Assembly: GCA_016647705.1 (NCBI GenBank)
Contig: CM028338.1
Coordinates: 12,678,240-12,742,239, forward strand
Direction of reading: 5' to 3'
From: Eucommia ulmoides
Taxonomy: Eukaryota; Streptophyta; Magnoliopsida; Garryales; Eucommiaceae
Length of the DNA stretch: 64,000 nucleotides
How positions within the stretch are numbered: position 1 is the first letter of the stretch; each line of letters begins with the position of its first letter. Made by a program: the position numbers and the translations under genes. Below the pieces are notes generated by a model that had not been told where the DNA came from, did not search any database, and saw only the letters and a program-made list of their open reading frames with translations. Below are positions 1 to 9,640 of this stretch, piece after piece.

Positions 1-2082
1 AGAGGGCAATATACATGTTTTTATGTCGGAGCTCACACATTATATGACTGAAATTCGAATCTTGTAATTAGGAGCAGGAGGGAGAAGAACATGCAAATCT
101 TGCCTTGTACTGTAATTGATTTATATGACCCCTTTGAGCGGATTAAAAAAAAAAGGAAAGAAAGATTTGTTTTATATGGCTCCTTTAGAACAAATTGGAA
201 GTAGTCAAATAAAAGGAGAAGGGTGCAGCATTAAAACTGGGTTAAGCAATACAGCGTGTGAGATTTTTTTATCTTAATCTGGAGCAAGTAAAGATCTTAT
301 GCTGCACTTTCTCCTTCTCTATAAACTCAAATCTTCATCTATTGCCTCTGCGTTTAGTGCTCCCCCATCCTGTTATTTTAGGTATGCATTTGGGACTACT
401 TTAGCCACCGAAAACACTCGTTGAAATAAGCTGTTATATATGACCACCAATATTTGTGATTGTTCGACACTATAAATTATGTCTTTATTGCTAAACCTTG
501 TTTTAATGATGCGCCTCTCAACTATTATTTTGCCCGGAGTCCCCCCTCCCCCACAGGGCCTGAACTAGCTAACCCATCTCTTCTTAGTTGTATTTAATGT
601 TATGAGTTTTTAATTTTCTTTTTGTATTTCTATGGTATTAGTTTTTGCATCCTATTGGGCCTCTACTTTGAAGCAGGCCTCCTATGTAACAAGAAGAACC
701 GTTAAAGATCACTTAAGATCACTTGGGCTATTATGCGTTTTTAGAGGCCAAAATGCCTTTAAAAGCAAACAATTTCTTGCAATATAATTTTTTGCATCAG
801 GTTCAACTCTATTTGAGAATTATAATAGAAGCTCAATTGTGATAAATTAGATGTTCTTGTTCACAAATTTGAATTGAGAAAAATGATGAAATTATCTACT
901 ACTGAAATACAAAATCCGCGAAAATCTCTAATGATTGATGTTCTTGCAGTCAAATAGGTATAGAGATTACAATTTTAATCTAGGACATCTTCTTAAAAAG
1001 ATGATAAGTGAAGGAAAGATCCACATCAACACCCATCTAAGCCGGATATGCGAATGGGCGATTAGTTAAGCATGTGTGATTTGCTCGAGTCCAAGAGGTG
1101 GAAAGTAAGTCTTGTTTTCGAAATTTAAAGTTGGTCTTAATATTTATTTTCTAGTTAATTTTATGTACTATTACTTTTTTTTTAGAAATTTTATGTACTA
1201 ATACTTTTTTTCCCAATTCGTAGACAATAATATCTTCAATGCACTCACTCAATCAAAGCAACACTATAACCATGTTTCGGGCTCAAGGTAATTTGGCACC
1301 ACGTTCCGAAAAATGGTATGTGTTTATTATTCTTATAAAATTTATAAAGTTCGTTATAAATTTATACCATACCACCTTTATCTCTCCTCTCTGATCACCT
1401 ATGAATACCACCCTGCCTTGTCTAATCGACGAAAAGTGAGGACCGAGTAGGTTCTCTGGCTACCAGAAGGATCTCTATGCTCCTATGGGTTGAGACTTGT
1501 CTCATATTTCCTTTAGAAGGCCCATGAGCTCTATTTGATGGGCTGAAAGTCAATGCCCAAAGGCCTATTCATGTCAATTGTTACCTAATGCTCCAAGCGT
1601 TGGATTACGTTTATAATTTGAGCTTAGGGCCCTAATTTTTCGAGGTTAATTTCGACAATTCTCCTATAAACAGCGGGATAATAAACCCAATGTATAAAGA
1701 GTAGATTTCTTGCTCAAGGCATGAACTCCTATTTTTTCCAAGCTCTTACTCTCACGTCGGAGGGATTTCGCTGGATACACCCTAGTGGGTCTTTGTGCAT
1801 GTATTTACTCGGACTCCTAAAGTTTTGATTGGGGATCATTCACCAAACTAAACAAATCCATACACCAAGACGCCAAATTAGTACAAGAATCACTCACGTG
1901 GACTCCGACCGGACCAACTATAGATGTTACCCAATTTTCGACACTAACAAAACATGTATATATATATATATATATATTGGGATTTATATTTAAAAAATAT
2001 AATGAAATCTATTAAAACATTATTAGTAATAGCATTTTTGCAATTTTTTCAATTAATTCAAAATAGAAAACACTATTGAAAT
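1..2082. other. No recognisable gene; non-coding, AT-rich
   Basis: No open frame with recognisable protein similarity is visible on either strand. The stretch holds homopolymer runs, a short direct repeat near 1160-1211 and a small imperfect hairpin near 1313-1375 (TGGTATG pairing with CATACCA). The part around 1400-1950 has the mixed composition of a decayed LTR or leader, but I could not find its ends. It forms the left flank of the Copia insertion. Confidence 0.5.
1957..1977. repeat. (TA)n microsatellite
   Basis: About ten uninterrupted TA dinucleotides, seen directly. Confidence 0.9.
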
Positions 2083-2087
2083 AATAT
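2083..2087. repeat. Left target-site duplication AATAT of the Copia element
   Basis: AATAT directly precedes the left LTR (which begins TGTTGGAG) and recurs at 18282-18286 directly after the right LTR (which ends AACAACA). Five bases is the usual duplication for Ty1/Copia integrase. The match proves that the two LTRs, 16 kb apart, belong to one insertion. Confidence 0.9.
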
Positions 2088-2616
2088 TGTTGGAGAAAAT
2101 ACAAATAAATCGAGAAAAATACACACTAATATCAGATTGAGGACCGAAAATCTTATTCTCTTTTAGGAGATTCAAGCCCTTTGCAGTTGGTAATGTCTTG
2201 AGACCGATGTAACTGAATTTATCTTTGACTTGTCTCTTCCAGGATACAGCAGTCGGAGTTAATCCTTTGGTTTACACTAACTTTGTACAAGTAATATGAT
2301 CCAAAACTCCACCAAGAGAACACATTTCTTTACTCAATATTAATTATATATGTATGAAAATGTGAATGATATACAAAGCTTGTAGAAGGACCTATTTATA
2401 GGCTCCCAAAAAATACAAGATTAAATACACAAAAATAAATAAAAAATATTACAAAATACCAAAAGTCTTGAAAGTTACAAGAAAATGAAATAACACCATA
2501 ATGGAGCACTAATTCACTAAGGTAGTAGGAGACTCTTTAACTCCGTAACTTATAAAACTCCCAAATAATTAATTTAATTAATTAAATAATATATATTATA
2601 TTAAAATGTAACAACA
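2088..2616 (-). repeat. Copia 3' LTR (left copy)
   Basis: 529 bp, starting TGTTGGAG and ending AACAACA in plus coordinates. It aligns along its whole length with 17754-18281, with scattered substitutions and small indels, so the insertion is not recent. In element orientation it lies downstream of pol. Confidence 0.92.
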
Positions 2617-2627
2617 TTCTTCCACTC
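2617..2627 (-). other. Copia polypurine tract
   Basis: On the minus strand GAGTGGAAGAA directly precedes the 3' LTR start TGTTGTTAC. An all-purine stretch next to the LTR is where plus-strand DNA synthesis is primed in LTR retrotransposons. It confirms the minus orientation. Confidence 0.75.
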
Positions 2628-2667
2628 ATTTTAATATAAATAAAATTACCGGGGCAAAGATGGATCA

Positions 2668-3247
2668 ACATGGATAATGAGAACATTTAATATGTGTTAC
2701 TTTGAAGTTTATATCAACGAATTTACTAAACACTATTATAAAGCCGATTTTAATGAATTCGAAAGAGGTGCTTATTTACACATGTATTTGGAAAAAACAC
2801 TTGCTCATTACGCTAGAGAATTGTTGATAGGATATAAATCCATACATAATTGGCATGGTGAAGATTCAATGTGTGATAGAGTTGCTTATGCTGAAAGACA
2901 AATCAGAATTTGGTGTACTGTTGCTAGAAATGCAAAACTATACATGAAAGATAATCAATTGGGACTTTGCTGTGAAAATCAAAACGAAGCCCCTAAACAA
3001 TTTGGATGTGCTGAAATTTATCCAAAATTATGATCTGTTAAGAAAAATAAATACAGACTAAAAAGATCCTTTAAAAGGAACTTTAAGCCAAAAAGAAATT
3101 TTAGACCTAAAAGATTTTTCAAAAGACGAAGAGATTTTGATAAAACTGCTAATATATAAGAACAGCTCAAGAAAAGGCTGCTAAAACGTGTAAGTGTTGG
3201 GCATGTAATGAGATAGGGCATTATGCAAACAAGTGTCCTAAGCTCTA
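2668..3247 (+). pseudogene. EPRV coat protein C-terminal half with zinc knuckle (copy 1)
   Basis: The region opens abruptly in the middle of the coat protein and aligns with 9051-9640 and 11742-12320. A frame runs from 2677 to 3033. It stops at TGA, where the third copy has GGA. Beyond it come a Lys/Arg-rich stretch and a CCHC zinc knuckle (C-x2-C-x4-H-x4-C, bases 3189-3236, residues CWACNEIGHYANKC), shifted in frame. In Caulimoviridae this basic zinc-finger region binds the pregenomic RNA. Missing N-half, one stop and frameshifts make it a pseudogene. Confidence 0.8.
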
Positions 3248-3249
3248 AA

Positions 3250-3898
3250 ATTAAAATGTTTCTTGATCAAAGTGAATCTGATACAAGTGAAACTGAATAT
3301 ATTTCAGATATTAATTCGGAAGAAGAATTTTTCTATCTTGAAACAAGTGATGAATCAGGAAGTGAGTACGAATATTGATTTCTTTATAGACTCTACCAAA
3401 GAAAGAGGTGATTACAGAGCGAAAACTCTAGTTGATCAAAAATTGCTGAAAAAAAGCTTTGGAAAAAGGATTTTCTCTTAAAAATAGTGAACTATTTCAG
3501 AAAATTTTGTAGAAAAATTTAATAGAAAAAAATATTTTCCATTATGGAATTTGTCAATTTGAAACTGCTCTTAATACCGAAGAATCAAGAGGAAAGATAA
3601 ACATTCTATTAATAAATCATGCCATGATAGAAAGACAATTAGAAAAAATTGAAAAAAAAATAAAATAAAATTGGTTATATACATATAGGAGGAATACAAA
3701 TTATTTTTAAAGATTTGTTTAGGAAATGAATTAATTTTCCAATAAAAACTACTATTCTTGATAATAGAATAAGAGATAGATAAGATGCTTTATTAGGAGT
3801 GGTTCATGAAAACTTAAACCAATGTATTTTAGGAATAAAAGTTTTTCCTAAATATGCTGTTAGTCTAAAAGAACTAAGGATAAAAGTGTTAAATCTAC
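3250..3898 (+). pseudogene. EPRV acidic linker and movement protein N-terminal fragment (copy 1)
   Basis: An Asp/Glu/Ser-rich stretch follows the zinc knuckle. After it comes the start of the movement protein, matched to the fuller copy at 12363-13390. Similarity to that copy stops sharply near 3898, after the block corresponding to LGVVHGNLNQ. The rest of the movement protein is therefore missing here, and protease-like sequence follows. Several frameshifts are present. Confidence 0.65.
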
Positions 3899-4169
3899 CA
3901 TCAAAGCCAAAGGCTTTGAAGGAAAAACACAGGATTTGAATATTGTTGCTACAAATATTGTACTACTACTCAGAAATCGATATATTAAACATCCAATAAT
4001 ATATCAACAAAATACAATGGGAGTACTAATGCTACTTGGTAACAATTTCTTAAATTTCTTTAAGAAACATATTTTACCCAAAAACTTGTTGAATTCTTAA
4101 CACTTTGCTCACACCGGATAAAAATACCATGCTTAAATATCGTAAACATCGTTTATACGCGAAAATGTG

Positions 4170-4172
<3 letters not shown>
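3899..4172 (+). pseudogene. EPRV aspartic protease remnant
   Basis: Short reading segments include LGNNFL (about 4035-4052). This fits the second conserved block of pararetroviral aspartic proteases (usually LGxDFL-like), so the Asp position is changed to Asn. The active-site DTGAS block is absent because of the upstream deletion. The remnant ends at a long AT microsatellite. Called from the motif and its position ahead of the reverse transcriptase. Confidence 0.5.

Positions 4173-4226
<54 letters not shown>
4173..4226. repeat. (AT)n microsatellite inside the viral pol region
   Basis: About 27 uninterrupted AT units lie exactly between protease-like and reverse-transcriptase sequence. The repeat may have expanded in place or may mark a junction between two viral fragments. 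Endogenous pararetroviruses are often found next to TA-rich simple repeats. Confidence 0.92.
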
Positions 4227-4228
<2 letters not shown>

Positions 4229-5135
4229 CAACAATTGCTGAAGAAATTTCTAACAACTAATAATTTCGGAGAAAATTCAACTGCCCTTTGGGACATTGAT
4301 AAAACTTATGTTCACATTGAACTACTTGATCCAACTAGTATAATTAGAGTTAGACTAATGAGATATTCGGAAGAAGATATTAAAGAATTTTCTGTACAGA
4401 TACAAGAATTACTAGACCTAAAAGTAATTCAAGAAAGTAAAAGCCCTTACTCTAATCCTGCTTTTATGGTTAGAAATCACTCTGAGATAAAAAGAGGAAA
4501 AACAAGAATGGTTGTTAATTATAAAAAGCTTAATGAAAAAACTAATTTTGATGGATATTTTCTGCCTAAAAAAAAGCCTTGTTAATAGAACAAAAAGGAA
4601 AACGATATTTTCCAAATTTGATTGCAAAAACGGCTTCTGCCAAATAAAACTAACAAAAGAATATGTTCCATTAACTGCTTTTAGTGCTCCATCTAGTTAC
4701 CATGAATGGTTGGTTACACCCTTTGGATTAAAAAATGCTCATCAAGTATTTCAAAGAAGGATGGACCAAGTGTTTGGTAAGATTATCTAGTTTATGTTGA
4801 TGATATACTTATATTTTCTGATAATGAAAAGGATCATCTAAAGCATCTTATGGTTTTTGCAGATTTATGCAAGAAACATGGAATCCTGTTTTCTAAAAAG
4901 AAGGTTGAAACTGGAAACCAAAAAATAGAATTCGTAGGATTAATAATTGATGCTACTGGAATTGAGATGCAGCCTCACATCTGTGAAAAAATAACTTCTT
5001 TTCTTGATGTTCTCGAAGATAAAAAACAAGTGCAAAGATTTTTACATGTACTTAATTATGCTGAAACGTTTATTGAGGGATTGACTAAACATAGACAACC
5101 CTTTCAAAGATTATTAAGAAAATGTGTTAATTTTT
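4226..5135 (+). pseudogene. EPRV reverse transcriptase domain
   Basis: Three consecutive frames (4226-4585, 4512-4790, 4850-5137) together carry the order of blocks of a caulimovirid reverse transcriptase. These are the N-terminal RMVVNYKKLN-like block, the KFDCKNGFCQI block, the FGLKNA block and the catalytic YVDD (bases 4793-4804). Frames change near 4575 and near 4788, where a TAG stop lies just before YVDD. The catalytic Asp pair is kept. It would copy pregenomic RNA into DNA in a working virus, but the breaks rule out a functional product. Confidence 0.85.
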
Positions 5136-5189
5136 GACTAAACATAGGCAACCCTTTCAAAGATTATTAAAAAAAAAAAATGTTAATTT
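5083..5189 (+). repeat. 53-bp direct duplication at the RT/RNase H border
   Basis: The segment starting GACTAAACATAG at 5083 is repeated at 5136 with few changes and an A-run expansion. It duplicates a short piece of the connection domain and shifts the frame. It looks like a local tandem duplication after integration or a replication slip. Confidence 0.8.
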
Positions 5190-5632
5190 TACCTGGATAG
5201 AGGAACTTTCTAACAAAATTAAAAAAATTAAAAGCCTAAATGCTTGCTTACCAAGATTAACGTTGCCTGCATATAAGGATGATTTGATCTTAGAAATCAA
5301 TGCTTCAAATTCCTATTGGGGTGCAATTCTTAAAACATCTACTGGAAAAATCTGCAGATACGCATCTGGAACATTCACTGATACTCAACAAAGATACCAT
5401 AACAACTTAAAAGAATTACTGGCTATTAAAAAAGGAATTGAAAAGTTTCGATATTTTATCATTAACAAAAAATTCACTGTTATTACTGATAATACACAAG
5501 TTAAAGGATTTATTTTTAATAAGCTCCCTTCTAGCCTAAAATACAATAATATGAATGGATGGCAAACATTCTTTTAGCACTATAATTTTGATGTATTCTA
5601 TCGAGCTGATAAAAATATACCAGTTCTCAGAT
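5136..5632 (+). pseudogene. EPRV RNase H domain
   Basis: The frame 5134-5577 contains the usual RNase H landmarks. A first catalytic block reads EINASN where Asp is expected (EIDAS in relatives). An ELLAIKKGIEKFRYF helix carries the Glu, and VITDNTQVKGF carries a later Asp. The stop at 5575-5577 falls just before the C-terminal HYNFDV block, which continues in frame after it. RNase H removes the RNA strand during reverse transcription. The Asn in the first block suggests a lost catalytic residue. Confidence 0.8.
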
Positions 5633-6615
5633 GAAGAGGTCGAAGTGATTAAAAAATACTGCTCTCAGGGAAAACATTTCCTTAGTGCTGTTGAAGAGAA
5701 GGTCGAAGTGGTTAAAAAACACTGCTCTTAGGGGAAATATTTCGTTAGTGCTATAAAAGAACTGATTGAAAATACTATGATCAAAAGTGCTAAAGAGTGT
5801 GAGAAAAATGATGATTTGTCATCCGGTGCTGAAGCTCCTAATGCCTTAAATGGTGTTAAGACTGAGGATTCAAGTACTCAGAAAAGCTAGTTCATCACTG
5901 ATATGCAAAGTGCTAAAATAATCCGTTCTCCTAACCAATTTGTTGATAAGATGATAAAAGCTAGAGAGATCCTTACGACTACTAGCTCTCCTACTAATCC
6001 TGCTGTGCCAAAATTTGTTCCTTTCATCAAACCAATGTTGAAAAATGACTTCCAAAGAGGGTGCAAGAACCCATTAAAAGTTTTTGTGAACAAAGTGGTG
6101 TTAAAACCGTGGTTTTAAAATGTTTCACTATTGCACCTGAAAAGGGTTTTGAGGCTTATCATATTATAATGATTTCAAAAAATCATCAATTAATTCCTGA
6201 ATTTGATTCCTCTCAAATTTACAAAGACTACCATGTTCTTAAAACTGCTAAACAAATTGAAGAATTTGTTTCACGAAGGAGAAGTCTTGGATTTTATGTA
6301 CTGGAGAAAAAATTGAAAATATTCCTTTAATGGGAAAAGGGTTATGTCTATCCCATGAGTATAGACGGAATTATAATTTTAACAATTGAATGTAAAGAAT
6401 TTTATGGTGCTGCAAAACAAAGCGCAGGAAATCTGCTCCAAAAAATCAGAGCTGTTAATTTTGCAGCCAGTGATGAAGTAAAGAGAACTGTCTATAGTAT
6501 GCTTAAACATGTTCCGGGATGCTGCCAATACTGCACTAATGGAGGAAACAAGATGAAGTGGGCTGATATGGCAACTGAGAGCGACGATGACAATAAAGCA
6601 GTCTTTATACTGTAA
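5633..6615 (+). pseudogene. EPRV last ORF, candidate transactivator/inclusion-body protein
   Basis: By position, between RNase H and the promoter, this should be the translational transactivator or inclusion-body protein found in caulimoviruses, cavemoviruses and solendoviruses. Frames at 5903-6118, 6061-6330 and 6355-6615 overlap and together cover the region, so it is one broken gene. I do not recognise a diagnostic motif and the assignment rests on gene order. The start contains a tandem duplication of about 60 bp (5633-5692, 5693-5755). A Cys-rich motif CCQYC lies near the C-terminus (about 6520). Confidence 0.5.
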
Positions 6616-6616
6616 A

Positions 6617-6634
6617 ACGTCATTGCTTACGTCA
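6617..6634 (-). promoter_or_regulatory. as-1-like element of the viral pregenomic promoter
   Basis: Two ACGTCA motifs (6617-6622 and 6629-6634) start 12 bases apart. On the minus strand they read TGACGTAAGCAATGACGT. The as-1 element of the cauliflower mosaic virus 35S promoter has two TGACG motifs at the same 12-base spacing, bound by TGA-type bZIP factors. The element lies just after the last viral ORF, where the pregenomic promoter is expected. Confidence 0.7.
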
Positions 6635-6843
6635 CTAAAATATGACAAATGTGGCCCGAGATTCCTGTTGATAAAATACCAATAAGAAGTGAGAAAGATA
6701 CTTCACCAGCCAATAAAAACATGAGGGTCTCGACAATGACTGAAAGGGACATTTATGGAATCTTACTATTTGCTTTTTGAAAAAGATAATCAAAATGCTA
6801 TCTTTTAATTTCCTCTTTTGAAATGTAACTTGAGATCCACCAT

Positions 6844-6851
6844 TATAAAAA
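6844..6851 (+). promoter_or_regulatory. TATA box of the viral promoter
   Basis: TATAAAAA lies about 210 bp downstream of the as-1-like element and 103 bp upstream of an AATAAA. A transcript start near 6875 is inferred. No other good TATA box lies between the last viral ORF and the leader. Confidence 0.6.
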
Positions 6852-6953
6852 CGGATCAAGTTTGTGTTTGAAGGCATCGCCTTTCTTTTGGACTCCCTCA
6901 ATTCTCTAAAAATGTATTTGTAAATCCTCTCCAGGGAAAGTTTGTTATTATGG

Positions 6954-6959
6954 AATAAA
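6954..6959 (+). terminator. Viral poly(A) signal AATAAA
   Basis: AATAAA lies about 80 bp downstream of the inferred start site. Caulimoviridae place the poly(A) signal shortly after the start, so that the terminally redundant pregenomic RNA passes it once and is cut the second time. The spacing fits that layout. Confidence 0.55.
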
Positions 6960-7304
6960 ATATTTGAATTTCACAAATAAGTGTTACGATCCTCTTACCA
7001 AGTTTGCCCATATCACCTTTTAAGTCTCATACTAGTTTTCTATGAGAACTTGTAGCGACCTAAGCTTAGTCTTGTGTCTGGAGCCTTGCTGCCCTATTAG
7101 CCGTTTGTGTTTAGGTGTTTTTGGACGTTTTTGGTTGACACTGGAAGACTGAAGTATTCCTTGTCGTTGGTTCAAAGAGAAGATGTTGTGGACCCTTTGA
7201 AGGTATAAGGTAAATTTTGGTAAGAAATGGTATACTTATTACGAAATTCAATATTTTATGAAATAATTTGATAAACGAGTACTCTACCTTAAAAATCTGG
7301 AAAA

Positions 7305-7544
7305 ATGAATGAACAAAGGTTTTTACATGTTTTTATAGTTGTGATTGAAGCAATTGATATAGGAACTTAAGAAGATATTTATAGATTTTTTGACGAAATA
7401 AACTCTGCTATAGACGCTATGCTGGAATTGTTAGATAAACCATATGCGTACTCTGTGGATCCAATTATTAATATGGCTTATGAAAATAGAAGGAGAAGTA
7501 ATATGCGAAAACTAGAATTGTTAGATAAACCATATGATTGTTGA
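7305..7544 (+). pseudogene. Possible small viral ORF upstream of the primer site
   Basis: From ATG at 7305 an 80-codon frame runs to TGA at 7542-7544, with one internal TAA near 7369. It contains ELLDKPY twice, because of the local 22-bp repeat. The biased composition (Glu, Asp, Ile-rich) looks like coding sequence rather than random AT-rich DNA. I know no family for it. It could be a decayed first ORF or chance. Confidence 0.3.
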
Positions 7545-7680
7545 TTACTATAGTAAAAATGATCTTAATAGCCCAAATAGTCATATTAAAATAAGATTGC
7601 CTGTCGAATTTTCCGCAGATAGCTACATTAATTATTGCTCCACTAGCCCTTCAAGTTGGTATCAGAGCAAGCAGGACTGA
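7534..7680 (+). CDS. Possible 48-residue ORF spanning the primer-binding site
   Basis: ATG at 7534 opens a frame that ends at TGA 7678-7680, and the TGA overlaps the ATG of the next ORF as TGATG. The frame reads through the tRNA primer site (residues WYQS). Stop-start overlaps of this type are common between pararetroviral ORFs translated from one RNA. At this length it may be chance. Confidence 0.3.
   Translation: MIVDYYSKNDLNSPNSHIKIRLPVEFSADSYINYCSTSPSSWYQSKQD
7657..7668 (+). other. tRNA-Met primer-binding site (genome position 1)
   Basis: TGGTATCAGAGC is complementary to the 3' end of plant initiator tRNA-Met. It primes minus-strand synthesis in Caulimoviridae and is by convention nucleotide 1 of their genomes. 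It lies 12 bases upstream of the first main ORF. The third copy lacks it because its left junction falls downstream. Confidence 0.85.
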
Positions 7681-8084
7681 TGTCCTATATATTATTTACT
7701 AAAATGGATAATTGTGAACAAAATGAAAATCTTATCTCTTGTGAAGATTGCGATAAAAAGCCTAATAGTATTGGATTACCCAAAATTCGTGATGTTTATT
7801 TGTCTAGTACTTCAAGTGTTGGATATCATTCTATTAACTGGTTAAGAGAAAACCCTAAAGAAGTATTTAATACAATTTGATATGCTAATTATGCTATGAG
7901 TGAGTCAGAGGTACCCAAAGAAATTAAACAACAGATAAAATGGTTAAGATTAAAAAATATAAATAATCACTTTGCTCAAGTAAGTCATTGCGGAATTAGT
8001 AGAAAGATTTATACATTTGATGATGGATCTATGTATATACTTGATGATAATGACTATGACTTTGTTTATTCCTATTCTGATTAA
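7680..8084 (+). pseudogene. EPRV first main ORF (copy 2), unknown function
   Basis: ATG at 7680 starts MSYILFTKMDN. A TGA at 7878-7880, where copy 3 has AGA, breaks the frame, which then continues to 8084. Total would be about 134 residues. It carries a CEDC-type Cys pair near residue 20 and a C-terminal Asp/Tyr-rich tail (DDNDYDFVYSYSD). It stops two bases before the ATG of the next ORF (8087). I do not recognise the family. Position suggests a small accessory or insect-transmission-like protein, unproven. Confidence 0.55.
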
Positions 8085-8086
8085 AG

Positions 8087-8987
8087 ATGATAATTGAAAA
8101 AATTGAAGAGAATACTGAATTGCCAAAAGGCCTAGCTATAATTGCTGCCAATCAAGAAAAAATTATTCAGGCTATTAAAAATAGTGAAAATAATATCATA
8201 CAAAAAATAGATAAAAATCCACCTGTTATCCAAGGAATTAAAGAAATGATACCCTATGGTCGAAGTCTAAGAATGCTAAATATGGATGACAATGAAAGTC
8301 TCTAAAGACCCTGATGACTTTATGGAAATCTTAGATGAATTTAATGTGTTAATGAATACTGATGCCAGTGGAGTTAGACAACCAGTTGATACACAAGCTG
8401 GTCCAAGTACTCAAACTGATCAACCATCAACAAGTGCTAGTACTCCGCTTCCTCAAATTCGATCTACGACTCAAAATAAGTTTTTACGAGATCCTATTAT
8501 TTTTATTACACCTGCTATAAATGAGGCTTTTCCTGAACAAACTGGACAAAATATAGCCTTTAGAGACTCTAGGAGAGGAATGAGAGATGTTAGAAACGAA
8601 TTAATAAGACAAAGGCTTAATGAACCCAGGATAGAAAAAATATCCGAAATGGGAATATATTTAAATATCGATAATTATATGGGTAATGCCAAATTGGTTG
8701 AGAAATTAATTAATAAATGGATAAGATCCTTATTTACTGTTGCTTTATTTAAAAATGTTGTTGAAGGAGACAAAATGACTATTGATACATTTTCAAAATG
8801 GATACCTATGACTTTTATGGGATTTGTTAGTGATTGGCGGAATAACTTAGCACTTATAAAGAAAACACAAATAAGAACTAGAATATTTTCGAGAACTGCT
8901 GAAACAATAATTACTAATACTGACCCCCAAACGGTAATTGGTTGATTTGAAGATGCTATTAGGAGAGATTTTTTAGGACAGTTCTAA
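8087..8987 (+). pseudogene. EPRV coiled-coil segment and coat protein N-half (copy 2)
   Basis: ATG at 8087 opens a helix-rich segment (LAIIAANQEKIIQAIKNSE) likely to form a coiled coil. It is followed by a Ser/Thr/Pro/Gln-rich linker and a capsid-like globular domain. A 2-base deletion near 8297, relative to copy 3, shifts the frame into 8286-8945. A TGA at 8943-8945 stands where copy 3 has AGA. The next in-frame stop TAA (8985-8987) matches TAG in copy 3 at the same codon. The capsid assembles around viral DNA in relatives. Confidence 0.65.
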
Positions 8988-9640
8988 GCAAGAAATGCTG
9001 AAGAAGCCCAAAGAAGGATAAGACTAAATGCTATAAATCATCTGGTAAATATGAGAATATGCAATATGTGTTATTTTGAAGCTTATACCAACGAATTTAC
9101 TAAACACTATTATAAAGCCAATTTTAATGAATTCGAAAGATGTGCTTATTTAGACATGTATGTCGTAAAAACACCTGCTCATTACGCTAGAGAATTGCTG
9201 ATAGGATATAAATCTATACTTAATTGACAAGGTGAAGATTCAGTGGGTGCTAGAGTTGCTTATGCTCAAAGAAAAGTCAGAATTTTGTGTGTTGCTACTA
9301 GAAATGGAGAGCTATACACGGAAGATAATCAATCGGGACTTTTCTGTGAAAACCAAATTGAAGCCCCTAAACAATTAGGATGTGCTGAAATTTATCCGAA
9401 ACTAGGATCTGTTAAGAAAAATAAATAAAGACTAAAAAGATCTTTTAAAAGGAACGTTAGTTCAAGAAGAAATTTTAGACCTAAAAGATTTTTCAAAAGA
9501 CGAAGAGATTTTGATAAATCTGCTAATAAATCTAATCCTATAAGAACGGCTCACGAAAAGGATGCTAAAACGTGTAAGTGTTCGGCATGTAATGAAATAG
9601 GGCATTATGCAAACAACTGTCCTAATATTAAAAATAAAAA
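8988..9640 (+). pseudogene. EPRV coat protein C-half with zinc knuckle (copy 2)
   Basis: Continues in frame from the stop at 8985, through ARNAEEAQRRIRLNAINHL, to the domain that also opens the array at 2668. A TGA near 9226 (TGG in copy 3) and TAA at 9426 break it. The CCHC knuckle lies at 9573-9620 and reads CSACNEIGHYANNC. The basic patch before it is KR-rich, as expected for nucleic-acid binding. Confidence 0.7.

Larger units (their letters stand above)
6875..7656 (+). other. Viral leader region upstream of the primer site
   Basis: No long ORF. The region lies between the inferred transcript start and the tRNA primer site. A 22-bp segment near 7425 (GAATTGTTAGATAAACCATA) recurs near 7515. 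Two short frames (7305-7544 and 7534-7680) are described separately. Confidence 0.5.

Noticed and set aside
3018-3221. Minus-strand frame opposite the viral coat protein
   Set aside because: Leu/Phe-rich shadow of the Lys-rich coding strand. Similar shadows recur in the other viral copies (9462-9671, 12123-12362) only because the plus strand is conserved.
4074-4256. Frame encoding a Tyr-Ile repeat
   Set aside because: It is the AT microsatellite read in frame, not a gene.
7656-7880. Viral ORF starting at TTG 7656
   Set aside because: The start would lie on the tRNA primer site. The ATG at 7680 aligns with the start in the third copy.
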